Below are positions 12,260 through 23,310 of a stretch of 64,000 nt of DNA, piece after piece. Position 1 is the first letter of the stretch; each line of letters starts with the position of its first letter. The position numbers and the translations under genes are program-made. The DNA is from Albugo candida (lineage: Eukaryota; Oomycota; Peronosporomycetes; Albuginales; Albuginaceae), in assembly GCA_905220665.1 (NCBI GenBank), contig CAJNAR010000157.1, positions 1 to 64,000 of the forward strand. Reading direction: 5' to 3'. The notes beneath the pieces were generated by a model. That model was given only the letters and a program-made list of their open reading frames with translations, ran no database searches and had not been told where the DNA came from.

Positions 12260-12716
12260 CCGGATCTTCAGTGATACCAACTTTGCCTTAGACAAGACAA
12301 ACCGAAGTTGTTGACTGGAGCAGTCGTGATGTTCAACGGAATGATTGTCAGCTGGACATGCAAAAAATAAGTAAGAGCTGGCTTGTTCATCATGAAGGTG
12401 GAATTTGTCGCCGCTTCTGACGCGGCACGCGAGCTACTTGGGGCACGCAAGTTATTAATAAATCTGGGAATGGCCATGGCAACCCCGATGCCTATTATGG
12501 TAGACAATAAGGCTGCTATCAAGCACCTGGAAGGCGAAGCATCACCTGCGAAGGCAATGCACATAGACATTTGGATTGAGTTTGTATGTGATCAAGCGAG
12601 ACGGGAAATCATCATACCAGGCTACGTACCGTCAGACAAGCTGGAAGCCGCTGTATTGACGAAGGCGCTTTTCCTTAAGCTTGCCGACATGCGCTCACTC
12701 GTAGGCCTTCCGTAAC
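12260..12716 (+). pseudogene. Solo copia RNase H fragment
   Basis: A third, independent copia piece encodes the end of a polyprotein: GAVVMFNG...SWTCKK, the EFVAASDAARE active-site region, VDNKAAIKH and a final KLADMRSLVGL. A stop interrupts the KK motif, near 12,368. No LTR was found next to it, so it is an orphan fragment. Confidence 0.75.
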
Positions 12717-13429
12717 GAAGCACGGTCGAGAAGGAGTGTTTGGAAAATGGTGATTGGTACACGCAGATTTGGACGAGGTCAGCCACGGCCGAATGTTCAC
12801 CGCTATGAAGTCATTCAACGACGTTCTGTTTGAAATAGTGCGCGATCTTGTAGTTGATATGCGGACAGAATGCATAGAAAAGGCATATGATAAAAGTCAG
12901 TAGCAGTTCAATATTTGCACTGAAGAAAAGAGTCAGGGATTTAGAATAATACACTACACGGGGGCCCTACTGACGAGAGCAGTGAGACTGCGTGCCTAAG
13001 TATGGACTTACAACAAGGCCTTTTGAGTCAAAATCATCGTGCTATCAGATGAGAGTGTGGTCATGAGTTGTGACGACAGACAGCAAAGCCCTCTAAGAAG
13101 TGGAGGGGAGTATGTCATTAAAAATATTGCGCAGGCTCAGACAAGATGGGTTACACCGTAAAGGTCGTTGAAGGGGTCCATCGTGTCAGATGCTGTGGAG
13201 GAGCGGGCGTGAGATAGTAAAGAGATAGCGCACAAGACACAGGAGTATCTGTATCAGCAGTATCAGAACCAGCTGGCGTTGAATGAGTGACAGCAAATCG
13301 TAAAACGGGAAATAACGCAACAGATCACTCTACTTACGGTCTGCTGTCTCTAGTTGATACAGCAAGGTAACGCTCGCAACAGGTACTATGAGAGATTCTG
13401 TCCCATCAAATCCAAACGCTGTAGGAGAA
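12717..13429. other. Unassigned repeat-derived sequence
   Basis: No intact frame and no recognisable domain. It lies between the solo copia fragment and the gypsy-like remnants and is probably decayed mobile DNA. Confidence 0.4.
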
Positions 13430-16080
13430 AATTGAGGCTATGAATCTACAGCAAAAAAATATATCTTTCCTAGAGGAACACTCGCGTATGGCTAGAGAAG
13501 CACGTTGGGGACTCTATGACAATCAAAATGAGAGTTCCATGAAGGAGATATGCGATATTTGGACGAAACGTGTGACGTTGGCTACGGGGGGAAATATGCC
13601 TGTACCCCCGGTTCATAGGGGAGATAAAAAGAAAAAGAAGGTAATTCATGGATCTATGTATGGTGTACAATCACCGTGTAAGAATGCTCAATGCGAGCAC
13701 TGATAGTCGCGTATTGTTGGTGCGTGTATCGACCATAAAGTGATGAACAGAACTGGTCAATTTGAGTCGAAGAAGCCGGGGTGATACATCACGGAACAAT
13801 ATCGTTGAACTACTTCCTCTCCACAAGGAATTGCGAGGCCGAGGACTAAGAACAATTAAATAGGGATGCAAAAAGCTCAGCATAGACACAAACCTGCAAG
13901 ATGCGGATTCAAGAGTAGTGCATTTTCTTGCAGACTATATGACAAGACTGTAAAGCAATTAACAAGGTAAGACTTGCCAACAAGAACTAATGATATTATT
14001 TTGCGATTCCCTTAATCAACACTAGAACAAATACTAGCATGCAAAATTTTTTGAGATTTTCGCTGTCAGCTAGCCGAAGATAGCAGTGGTCCATTTCCCC
14101 AACGCTTTGCGTCCGATGACATTCGGAAAGAAAATTCAAAGAGACCTGAAGAGTGAAATAAGGCTATGATAGAATCAGCGGTGGTTCTTGTGGACTAATT
14201 TATGATACAGGTGAAGAAAATTCTCAAATTCGAATCGTTTTTACCTGACAATAGCCGTCACAAGGTACCGACAGATAGGCTGATGGAACGAAACATTGCC
14301 AAATCAAAATCGAGGTCAGTCAAAGTTTCGTGAAAAAGCGTTAGCGAAAAAAACAGTCTCGGGTATTCGTGGTGCATGCTCTAACTGTGGCTTGAAGAAG
14401 CACGAAGTGGTTGACTTCCGGAGTGTCACTGCAGTAGAGGCAAGAAAGGTGATTGACAAAAAGCAGGAAAAAAACAGAATCAACAACCGAGAAGCCAAAA
14501 TGGACTATATATAGCTGGGTTGCAGATGATAACGAACTTATCATTACTTAGGACAGCTGTGCTGAAGATCAGTCGTTACTTTATCGGTTATAGCTCAGGT
14601 ATGACAAACGGAGTGTGGTCAAGAATTCAAGTTCTAGTGATATCAATTCCAACTCAAAATTTTGCTCAGCAAAAATCGAAACTTCGTCAAGTTGTGAAGC
14701 TAAACTTGAAATTTGCGGCGGGGGACACGGGATATTTGATGCTGAGAAACGTGGTTTGCTGGATTGCGGGAAATGATTTGCCGACTGGACTGGGGCAGGT
14801 CCTACTAAGAAAAGAAATCTTGCGTCGATTACACTTCGATCCAAGCCAAATGTTGCATGAAACAAGACAGCGTGTGACCGATGTGTACTTTGATCGTGTT
14901 GAAATTGGCGGCGAGTTACAAAACGAGATTGTGAATGTTTTTATTTGACTTGAAGAAGGCGAATTTACGGAGGAGGATCAAGTCCCCGTAAGAGCCGAAT
15001 AAACAAGCTGGTTTCCAGAAATTTAAAACAAGATTCTTCGGAGTTCCAGCTTGTGTCAAAAAACAAAGTGGCGGAAGTAAAGGTGAATGGATGTAGCAAC
15101 GGATTTAACACATCAGGATTGTTTTCGAGTTCGATTGAGGAATAATCCACCGATAATTTGCCACCTCTGAAAGTGCGTCTGAATGGCGGTGCGAAACCGG
15201 TACAATGAAAAGCTCGCAGATATCCGTCAGCACACCAACAATTTATGCATGAACACCTTCAAATCTGGTGAATGGAGGGTTGTGCTACAGGAATCCCCAA
15301 AGCGTTGGTCCTTGCCGCAACTCTTGTTAAGAAGACTGGTATTGCCAAATCTCGAATGAATTTGAACGTGCAGGCGCTGATGAAGAGACAGAGCGAGTAT
15401 TGTCTCTAGAGTCTATTTCCTATTGGACTTTTTCAAGGCTACTAGCAGTCCCTACTAGATGAAATCTGTCAAGATTCATTCAGTTTTCTAACGGATATGA
15501 TTCAGTACACCCAAAACAAGAGTTCTCATGGGCAGCATAGACAGGTTGGCCTGCTGGCAAGCGACTGCTCAAAACTTTTTGCGAACTGGCTATAGAAGGA
15601 GTACTGATGTGGTTGGATGACCTAGCTGGATATGAAACGGATGAGCAAATTTGTTGATATTGCTGGAATAGGGGCTTCTTTTGTGCAAACGAAACGTTTG
15701 AAGTTCAACCCGAGAAAAAGAAGCCTTTTCTAGCAAAAAGAAAAACTCTGCAGCCGTAATCTCAATGGAAGTGGTATGAAGCATGATCCGGATCGTATCG
15801 CTACACTGGTACATCTCTCATCCCCAACAAATGGGCAGGAGTTGCAGCACTTTCTGTGTGGTTAAACTGGATGCATTCGTCCATTCCCAACTACAAACGC
15901 ATGTTGTAAACGCTAAAAGATGCCATGTTGCGAGAGTATAAGCTAGCAGGAGGCTGTGAAAGCTCTCGTTAAAATAGTCAATATGGATCGATAAGTTTGA
16001 CAGAAAAGGAAAATCACTCCCTCGAGCTTGCAAAACAAGCTCTGTCGAAATCAGTGGATCTATCCTACCTGGACATCCGT
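13430..16080 (+). pseudogene. Ty3/gypsy-like gag-pol remnants
   Basis: Scattered plus-strand fragments fit an oomycete gypsy polyprotein. At 14,296-14,514 a basic gag tail contains a zinc-knuckle remnant (CSNCGLKKHEVVDF, last Cys lost). At 14,520-14,948 a segment resembles the end of the protease region. At about 15,590-16,075 RT palm/thumb pieces are readable in alternating frames: a WLDDLAGY stretch in the place of the catalytic LDD box, ELQHFLC, then after a frameshift LNWMHSSIPNYKRM, the conserved thumb motif. Stops are frequent. I could not find LTRs. Confidence 0.65.
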
Positions 16081-16745
16081 TGAAGGTGTATTTATTACTA
16101 GAATTACACTAAGTGACTTCTCTAGATGGCTAGGCTATCTTGAATAACAACAAAGATTAAAAACGATTCCTGAAAATACCTGTGATAGATAAAAGTATGT
16201 CTTCTTGTTGATAGCTCTGTTTTGCGGTAATCACCGCAATATAAGACTGTGTCCAGCGTGTATATAGCTCAAAATTTTCCAAAAGTACCGTGCTCTCTAA
16301 ACTATTGTGCTCCAAGCTAGGCTGAAAAAGTGGCATTCAACTATAAGTGGAATAGGAATTGCACTTGCACTTCCACTTGCACTTCCACTTGCTGGTGCCG
16401 TACCCGCAGCAACGATCGTCTACTCCTAAAAAGCAATCAAACAATCCTTTCGTAACAAGTTCATCCAGCTCCTTAGCAAGCCGAATGCGTTCGTCTTCAT
16501 CGAACCACTGCCGTAAATGTATCAAACAAACGACGATTCCTTTCGTTCCAGACAAAGTGCAGCGTCACCGCTTGCAATGAAAGCCATGAAACCGACAAAA
16601 TCTGCAGTAAGTCTTTTCATGTTGGTTGCAATGCTGGAACAAGTGCACATGCAGTATGCATCCAGTCTAAACGGGAATGAAAAATGGTCCCAAGCAAGAT
16701 CATCTCCAGCATAAATGTGCCGTGTCATCAGACTGGAAAAAGATA
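16081..16745. other. Spacer with a 12-mer microrepeat and a small signal-peptide-like ORF
   Basis: Positions about 16,365-16,396 contain about two and a half copies of the 12-mer CACTTGCACTTC. A short plus-strand frame from the ATG at 16,577 to 16,714 (45 codons) starts with a basic N-terminus and a hydrophobic stretch (SAVSLFMLVAML) that looks like a signal peptide, but it is very short. On the minus strand 16,337-16,555 is also open. Neither is assigned. Confidence 0.35.
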
Positions 16746-17277
16746 GGGAATTGCTAAACTCACCCTCGCTTTTACTAAACCCACCCCATGCATTTCTTAA
16801 CCAATCATATTTCATCATGTTTGATAGTTTAGCCAATCACGCTTGATCGGTTTAAACAATCATGAATCAATAAATTTTTAATATCGGTGGAAGTTTTTGA
16901 CATTGAAATCTACCGTCAGTCATACCTTACCGCAAATTGTCTATCACGAGCCTCCTGGACTTGAAGTGGATCTCTCTCGAGGACGGTGAACAAGCAATTA
17001 GAGCGGCGGCACTCTCTGACGGCTTTCCAGTGAAAGTTGCACGATCCAGAAACGTCGGAAACAATCCCGAGACCGAAGTGCGAGTAAAAGATTTCTAACC
17101 CACAAACTCGTCGCCTTCCAGATACAGTATTTGTCGAGCAACAGGACATAATGCCAGGAATTGCAGATTGCATCAAGTTCAACTTTTATCGAATCAATCA
17201 AAAATGATGAAATATGTCTGGTTAAAAATTACTTGGGGTGAGTTTAGTAAAAAGCGAGGGTGAGTTTAGCAATTCCC
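16746..17277. mobile_element. Non-autonomous TIR transposon (MITE-like), 532 bp
   Basis: Terminal inverted repeats of 43-44 bp (16,746-16,788 and 17,234-17,277) begin GGGAATTGCTAAACTCACCC. They are near-perfect: about one substitution and one extra A in a run. The element is flanked by a perfect 8-bp duplication, AAAAGATA, at 16,738-16,745 and 17,278-17,285. Each TIR contains an imperfect internal doubling of the GGGTGAGTTTAG motif. An 8-bp duplication is usual for hAT and found in some other superfamilies. The superfamily is not settled because the termini are not classical hAT CAGGG ends. There is no transposase. Confidence 0.92.
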
Positions 17278-17285
17278 AAAAGATA

Positions 17286-17749
17286 TTTTAATTAGATTCC
17301 AGTGCGTTACACGAAGGCAAAATGCGCAATAAAATTTCGGGATGGCTATACTCCAAAAAGCAGAAATGAGATCGAACTAGCAACATGCGAAAGGCTAGAA
17401 AAACTCTAGATCCTCAAAATTGGAAGGAAACGCTTCCAAAGATGCCGAGATGTAGCCAAAAGCATTCGATCCTGTCCTGTTCTGTACTTATTGCGCCCAA
17501 TCTCTCCCGTGATTACCAATTTGTTGACATTGCATGACCCTTGGTTGGCTCGGAAACGATTCGAGATATTTGACGGCTGGAAATAGATGGGAAATAATGC
17601 TTCTTCATCTTGCTGTGTACTCCCACATAAAATGATCTGCCACTTGAGCTCGGTCGGATCCAATTGATGAGACTAATTGTCGTGTGACTACTCTGTAGTA
17701 TCTGATTAACTTCATTCTAAAGTCGACTTAATAAGTTTCTTTAGCCATA
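17286..17749. other. Spacer without a recognisable gene
   Basis: A minus-strand open frame at 17,406-17,663 is not recognised. It may be decayed LINE 3' sequence. Confidence 0.4.
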
Positions 17750-19370
17750 TCCGATATGTTTGGCTCTTAGAATTTGTCGACGAATGCTTCCTTCGATGGG
17801 CATGTGTGACAATCTCGATAAAATTCATGAAGACTTCAGATTTCGAGATGCGAAACGATTTCCAAAGTGTGCTATGTGGCTGTTCCACCCTAATTGTACA
17901 AAGGTTTGCGTTCTCGGATTGCGAGTAGTAGCCTCATCATTTAATCTAGGTCGCGGTGGAACCACGTCTCTGTTCCATGTAGTACTGAAGGCGTTTTAGA
18001 GCATTCAAATCTAAAATCGTAATGCTTCAATCCATCTGATGCAATACTTTGAATGCGTTTTCCACCAAGAAGATGCGCTCTCTCATTGGACCATTTTCCT
18101 ATGTCGATATGGTGCGGTGGTGAATATATTCATCGACTTGTGTGGTCCAAAGGAAGGTTGGATATGTTGTAATGATACCGTCGAAGCAGTTTTTCAAAGG
18201 TCAAGAATAATTGTCGACGCATCGGATATAATCTTCTGTAGGATTGAAAGCGTTGTAACTTTACTCGTCCCACCAAAAAATAAGTTGTAGTCCACAATCT
18301 TGTCGGAGATGACATAAATTCTCTTTGCTGATCAGGTGAACGTGCTTCGGATCTTGTTTTTGTCTTTCCGACCAAGCACAATTTGATTTATCATCGAATG
18401 CCACTGCTGAACAGTTTCTTCTGGTATGTTCAAGTGCATAGTGTAATGCCACAGACGTGACAAAATTATCGTCTGAGCAACCAGTAATCGATCACGGATA
18501 GTTCATGCACGTCGAAACCATACACCAAACCCATCATAAAAACGCTTGTGGAGAGTTGAAATAAACATCGAATGAGTTGGTTTCTGGTTGAACGGAATGC
18601 CCAAATACTTGACCAAATCCGCCAGATGCGACTTGAGAATACGAGAATACGGCATGGATCGATTGAAAGAGAGAAAAGATGATTTGTTCAAGTTGAGCTT
18701 TGCACCAGATCCATTGCAATAAACTTGAACGAGATCGAGTTGCTTCAAAACACCATTCGGTGTTTCAGAAAGCAATTTCGAAACTTTCGCAAAAAATGCT
18801 CCAGTGGCGGCAGTCGTGCGTTGATCCAAATGCCATGTTCTTCATGTTGTCGAAGTAGATTCCTCAAACTTTCGATCATCGTCATCAAAAAATGTAATGC
18901 TGACAGAGGCTCTCTTTTTTTTACTTCACGTTGTGGTGTAATGGATGGTGTGATATTGCCATCGACCATCAACTTAGCCTTCGTGCTGGTGTACAGAAGA
19001 CGAACTCAGTCGATGAAACTTTTTCGAACGTCCATTTTTTCCAAAGCGCGAAACATAAACGTCCAATTGACCCTATCATAAGCTTTCTCAAAGTCGAGAA
19101 AAATCGCATACGATTTCTTCCCACGATGTATGGCCAAGTTATTATGTCGGTGAGACGTCGGCTATGGTGAAGCATTGATCTTCCTCGCGCAAAAGCTTTT
19201 TGATCTGGATGGATCAATTGTGGAGAAACCGTTGCAATGGATGCATCGGCACTTTTAAAAGTACTTTGACATCGACACAAAGTAGTGCGATTGGTCTATA
19301 GTCGCCAGAAGCCCCTCTGATTCTTTGATTGTATAACAACGTTATTGCCGAGTGGCGTTGTAATCGAAGT
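17750..19370 (-). mobile_element. LINE (non-LTR) retrotransposon remnant, minus strand
   Basis: Reading the minus strand, RT blocks appear in several frames. A fingers segment at about 19,180-19,280 (LIHPDQKAFARGRSMLHHSRR) is the Q-x-AF-x-GR motif of LINE RTs. A DFEKAYD-like block and a WTF-like segment follow near 19,050-19,110. The thumb region at 18,503-18,829 contains SGAKLNLNKSSFLSF and VKYLGIPF. Downstream, to about 17,750, residues resemble the cysteine-poor C-terminal part of such elements. Many stops and shifts; no FADD box survives clearly. Ends are not defined. Confidence 0.75.
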
Positions 19371-20404
19371 AAGATATTTCTTTCAGGCTGATACTCATAA
19401 GAACTTCAGAAACACATTCAAATACTGGAGGGCGGAATGTCAGAATCATTTGTTTGAATGTGCAACCTTATATCAGACGTTAGTTTTGATAAGCAGCGAT
19501 TTCAGAGCCAGTGGGGCGACCTTGCTGCAGAATAGATACACGATGTCAGTTCTGGCATGATGCGTCCTCACATTACGATATGATGATATCAAATAACCTT
19601 TTCTTTTCTATTCAACTGATAGACCTTTAGAAAGCTTACTCAACAAGAAATGTATGTTTCTTCCCCGTGTCACATTGTAACAGACATTTAGCACATTCTC
19701 GTCTTGAACAGAAAAGCTCGACGCAGAGACGGCCCTCAGACCGCCAGTAGTTTTGAATAGGTAAATATTGGAGCATATTAGAGAAAATCTAATGTGTGCG
19801 CCAATCGTTCTAAACCTAAGTACTTGCATGATTATGCTCCTCGATAGGTGGAATTTATGGCACGCATCAAACTAACACAGGAAATCTCCTCCACTTGCAC
19901 AAACTTCAACGTCAGTCGATTTCCAACATCTTGAACACGAGAAGCCAACTCTACGTATTGATAGCGAAGAGTCTGTTATTAAAACCAGGAACAAGATCTT
20001 GTATCTGCTGGTGCAGGAAGCTGCAAATCAGGATATTACCAAATGTTATGTCCAATAATGCTGATCTGCATCAACTTTGCGAAATATATGCTTATCTGTG
20101 CCCAAATTCATATATGAATCCAGAAGATAAATCGGATTAGAAACAACCAGAGAAGATTATGTAAATAATTGCTGGAAGCACATATTCATGGAGTATCGAT
20201 TCTTGCCCGCTTTGACATAAGTCGATTATTCTTTCTTAGTGAAGCACGTCCTTAGCATAGAACATGCACTTGAAATTGAAGCAGCAAAATGCTACCAAAA
20301 TTATAACTGCTGCATTCGTTTGTACTTTTGGTGGTTAGGGTGAATCCCTTGCGTGGTCTATGCCCAAAGTGTCTAATTCTGACTGCTCCTTAATCCGGTA
20401 TCTC
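19371..20404. other. Spacer without a recognisable gene
   Basis: Short open frames only (for example 19,608-19,829 minus and 19,895-20,140 plus). None is recognised. Confidence 0.5.
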
Positions 20405-23310
20405 AAGGCCCTCCAACTCGGCACCTTCAACGTTCGTGGATTAACCTCGAACAAAGAGCAGACATGCCTGGCGCAAGATTGCGCGCGGTACAAACTGGAG
20501 GTATGAGCTATTTAGAAAAGCAAAATATCAGGAGCTCTCGTCGACGTCAAACGGCTAAGCGATTGCGTCATAATTCTTCCTTCTCCAGCCCCCATTACGG
20601 CTTGGTATTTATACTGCCCGACAGAGTCGCTAATTATGTGCATCGGTACTGGATGGTCAGAGATCAAATCGCCGTTGTGCAATTGCATGATTCTAACAAA
20701 ATCAAGGTTAGATTCATCAGCGTCTATTGCCCGTACATGGGACGCTCAGCATAAAGTCTATAGCATTTCACGACACTTTTTCAGCAAACAATCCAGCGAT
20801 TTCCCCAGCAGCTTTTCTCAGGAGGCTTAAACGCCACGATTGGGCAACAACGCGAAAGGGAGATTTTCCTGGATTATACTCTAGCAGATATAGAAATGAA
20901 GATGGCATTCGTCTCCGAGATTTCTGTGTGGACAACGACCTCTTCCAGTCAAATACAGCTATTTACAAAAGAACACGAGCGCGCAAAATCACAACCAGGC
21001 AAGGCATTTGCGGGCGGGATCCAATGTTCAATCAGATAGACTAAATCAAAACCACACACCCACTACGCCTCAACTCGCTTTTCGCCGATTCACAATCTTG
21101 GAGTGGGACACTTACTGACAGTCATCGTCGGCTCACGGCCACGCAACTTCATATGCCCAGTGTTTGTAAGATACGCATGAGTATCTCCTGCACGCAACCT
21201 GCGGTACATTGACGCCGCCCTCATCAGTGATACAGATGTGCTCAAGTTTCTACCAGCATTCCATCTCAAACGCACTTGTCGCATCAGCCCCCCCCCCCTC
21301 CTGATCAGCTTGAGTGGCCATTGGTACTTAATCGCATCAAAGCCATCGCGAATATCATCATCGATTGCTACTGCACGAACACCTCGAGTACAATGATGAT
21401 ATAGCTGAGCTTTCTCGCACGCGAAACGTCTCCTTGCGCTTCTTACCAGTAGGGATGAGCCTCTCGTCTACTGCTGTATCAATATCGCTGAAAATCCTTG
21501 CTTAAGGAAGGTTGGCAGACCTCTGGTCACACAGCACATTATGGATCTCGAAAAGCACAAATGCACGGAGCATAGGTACCAAATCGTCCGTCGGCTCACG
21601 TCACTACGAGGTCAGCGATATTTATATGTGACCACGATGGGCATGTCTTTGATAACTTCAGGGAATCATCACGGATTTTCTATCAGCCCAGTTTCATCAG
21701 CCTCATCTCAGTGAAAAATAATAATAATAAAATAATTAAAGATATTCATAATTCAAAGAAACCAATTAAAACTTATTAATATACTTGCTGTAGACGTCTC
21801 TGTCGGAAGATATAGCATAATCACGTGAAAGAATTCACACAAGCATTTTGGACTGTAGAAAACAACCGCACACCACTTGCACATCAAGTCCCAGCTGAAT
21901 TACTGAAATATTGTTTCCCAGTTGTTGCCGACCTCCTCGTCGAAGCTATCAATGGTCATGTTTAGAAACCCTCCCCTCCATGCGTGAAAGCATTACCCAT
22001 GTGTTATCATCACCGTTGTGAATTCTGATATACCGACGGGCAGCTATGTCAGCCTTCGACCGACCACCCTTCTCAGTACCACTCGCAAAATCGCTACTTC
22101 CAATGTGAATCGCATCCGTGCAAAAGTGGATAAGTGGCTCTCACCTAGCCAAAGTGGTTTTTGGGTCACTCGCCTGCAGAATACAGCTGATTCGCTCTGG
22201 GTCCGCCGATGGAACTTCACCCTAACGTGCCGCTTTCATAAGAATTGGTACATTTCATAGATTGCCCTCAGCAAGGCTTTTGACACCATATATCGACATA
22301 AATTGCCGTTCGTGTTTAATTTGATTTAAATCTAGACGAAGTCCAGATAATAAACGCGCTACTCAGGCCAACCTCCAACTCCACCTTGATATGAAGTGTT
22401 ACTCCACATTCGCAAGTAAACATGGTACACGTCAAGGAGATGCACTCTCCCCACTTTTGTTCGTGGTCTACAGGAAAGCGGTACTACGAGACCTATGCCA
22501 TCTCCTTGTTTTGATGCGCGAGCGCAACACCATTTTTTTCGCCGACGATGCGGATTTCATTCACCATGATCTTACTCGTCTCGAGCAAATACTTCTTGTT
22601 GCCGAGAAAATTTTCCGGATATGGTCTATGACCATCAATGTGAGCAAAACTGAGCACTCTAATATTGCTCGCGCACCGAACGGTACCGACGAATGCTGCT
22701 GCACCGTCCGCAAGCTGTGATCACTACTGGGCGACTCCGAAGACGTCCAGCAGCAAAAATCTCACGCATCCTTACCTCCCTCCAAAACATTACGCTCCCG
22801 CTTATACAATGTCTATGTGCTACCTACTCTGTTGTATGGGGTCTCAGACCGCGAAATTGGTAGGCTTGAAGCGTATCACCGCCGTCACCTTCGCCGCGTC
22901 CTCCATATCAACTATCCTCAGCACATTTGTAGAAGCGTTGTGAAACATCCACCTGACGAGGTCTCGATGGAAGCTCTTTGGTCATATTCTTCGTCGCGCA
23001 CAGCTTTTCGTGCTCAGTTGTACATGCTCCGATGCTATGATCCTGCAGGAAAAATGCCCGCCTATTGGGGTCGTACACCCATCTGTCTGCCAACCATTCT
23101 CGACAAGGACCTACGGCTCGACACAGCTTACAATCTATATCTATACACACATCGTCAGTTATAGCACAAGACCGCGCCAGATGCAAGGTATTACCCAACG
23201 TCTCTGCATTAGCCAGGAATCAACTTGCCGGTAAAGAAACAGTCAGGCGTAAGCGAAAGCTAGAGTCCGATAAAATGGAATTGATGCCGCCCCGAAAACG
23301 CTCATGATAA
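20405..23310 (+). mobile_element. LINE with endonuclease and RT remnants, plus strand
   Basis: A plus-strand non-LTR element in pieces. An apurinic-type endonuclease domain starts near 20,420 (LGTFNVRGL), continues at 20,650-20,750 (RDQIAVVQLHD, FISVYCPY) and ends near 20,900-21,044 (RLRDFCVDNDLF, GRDPMFNQID). The RT fingers are at 22,018-22,330 (YRPITLLST-like block, then LSKAFDTIYRHKL). The palm at 22,391-22,720 has GTRQGDALSPLLF and the catalytic FADDADFI. The C-terminal part at 22,800-23,160 has VLPTLLYG and HRRHLRRVL, typical of CR1/L2-like LINEs. Frameshifts, stops and an AT-rich insertion near 21,717-21,780 show that it is dead. Confidence 0.85.

Noticed and set aside
21289..21301. Poly-C run
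   Set aside because: A short homopolymer inside a dead LINE, without further structure. Could also be a sequencing artefact.
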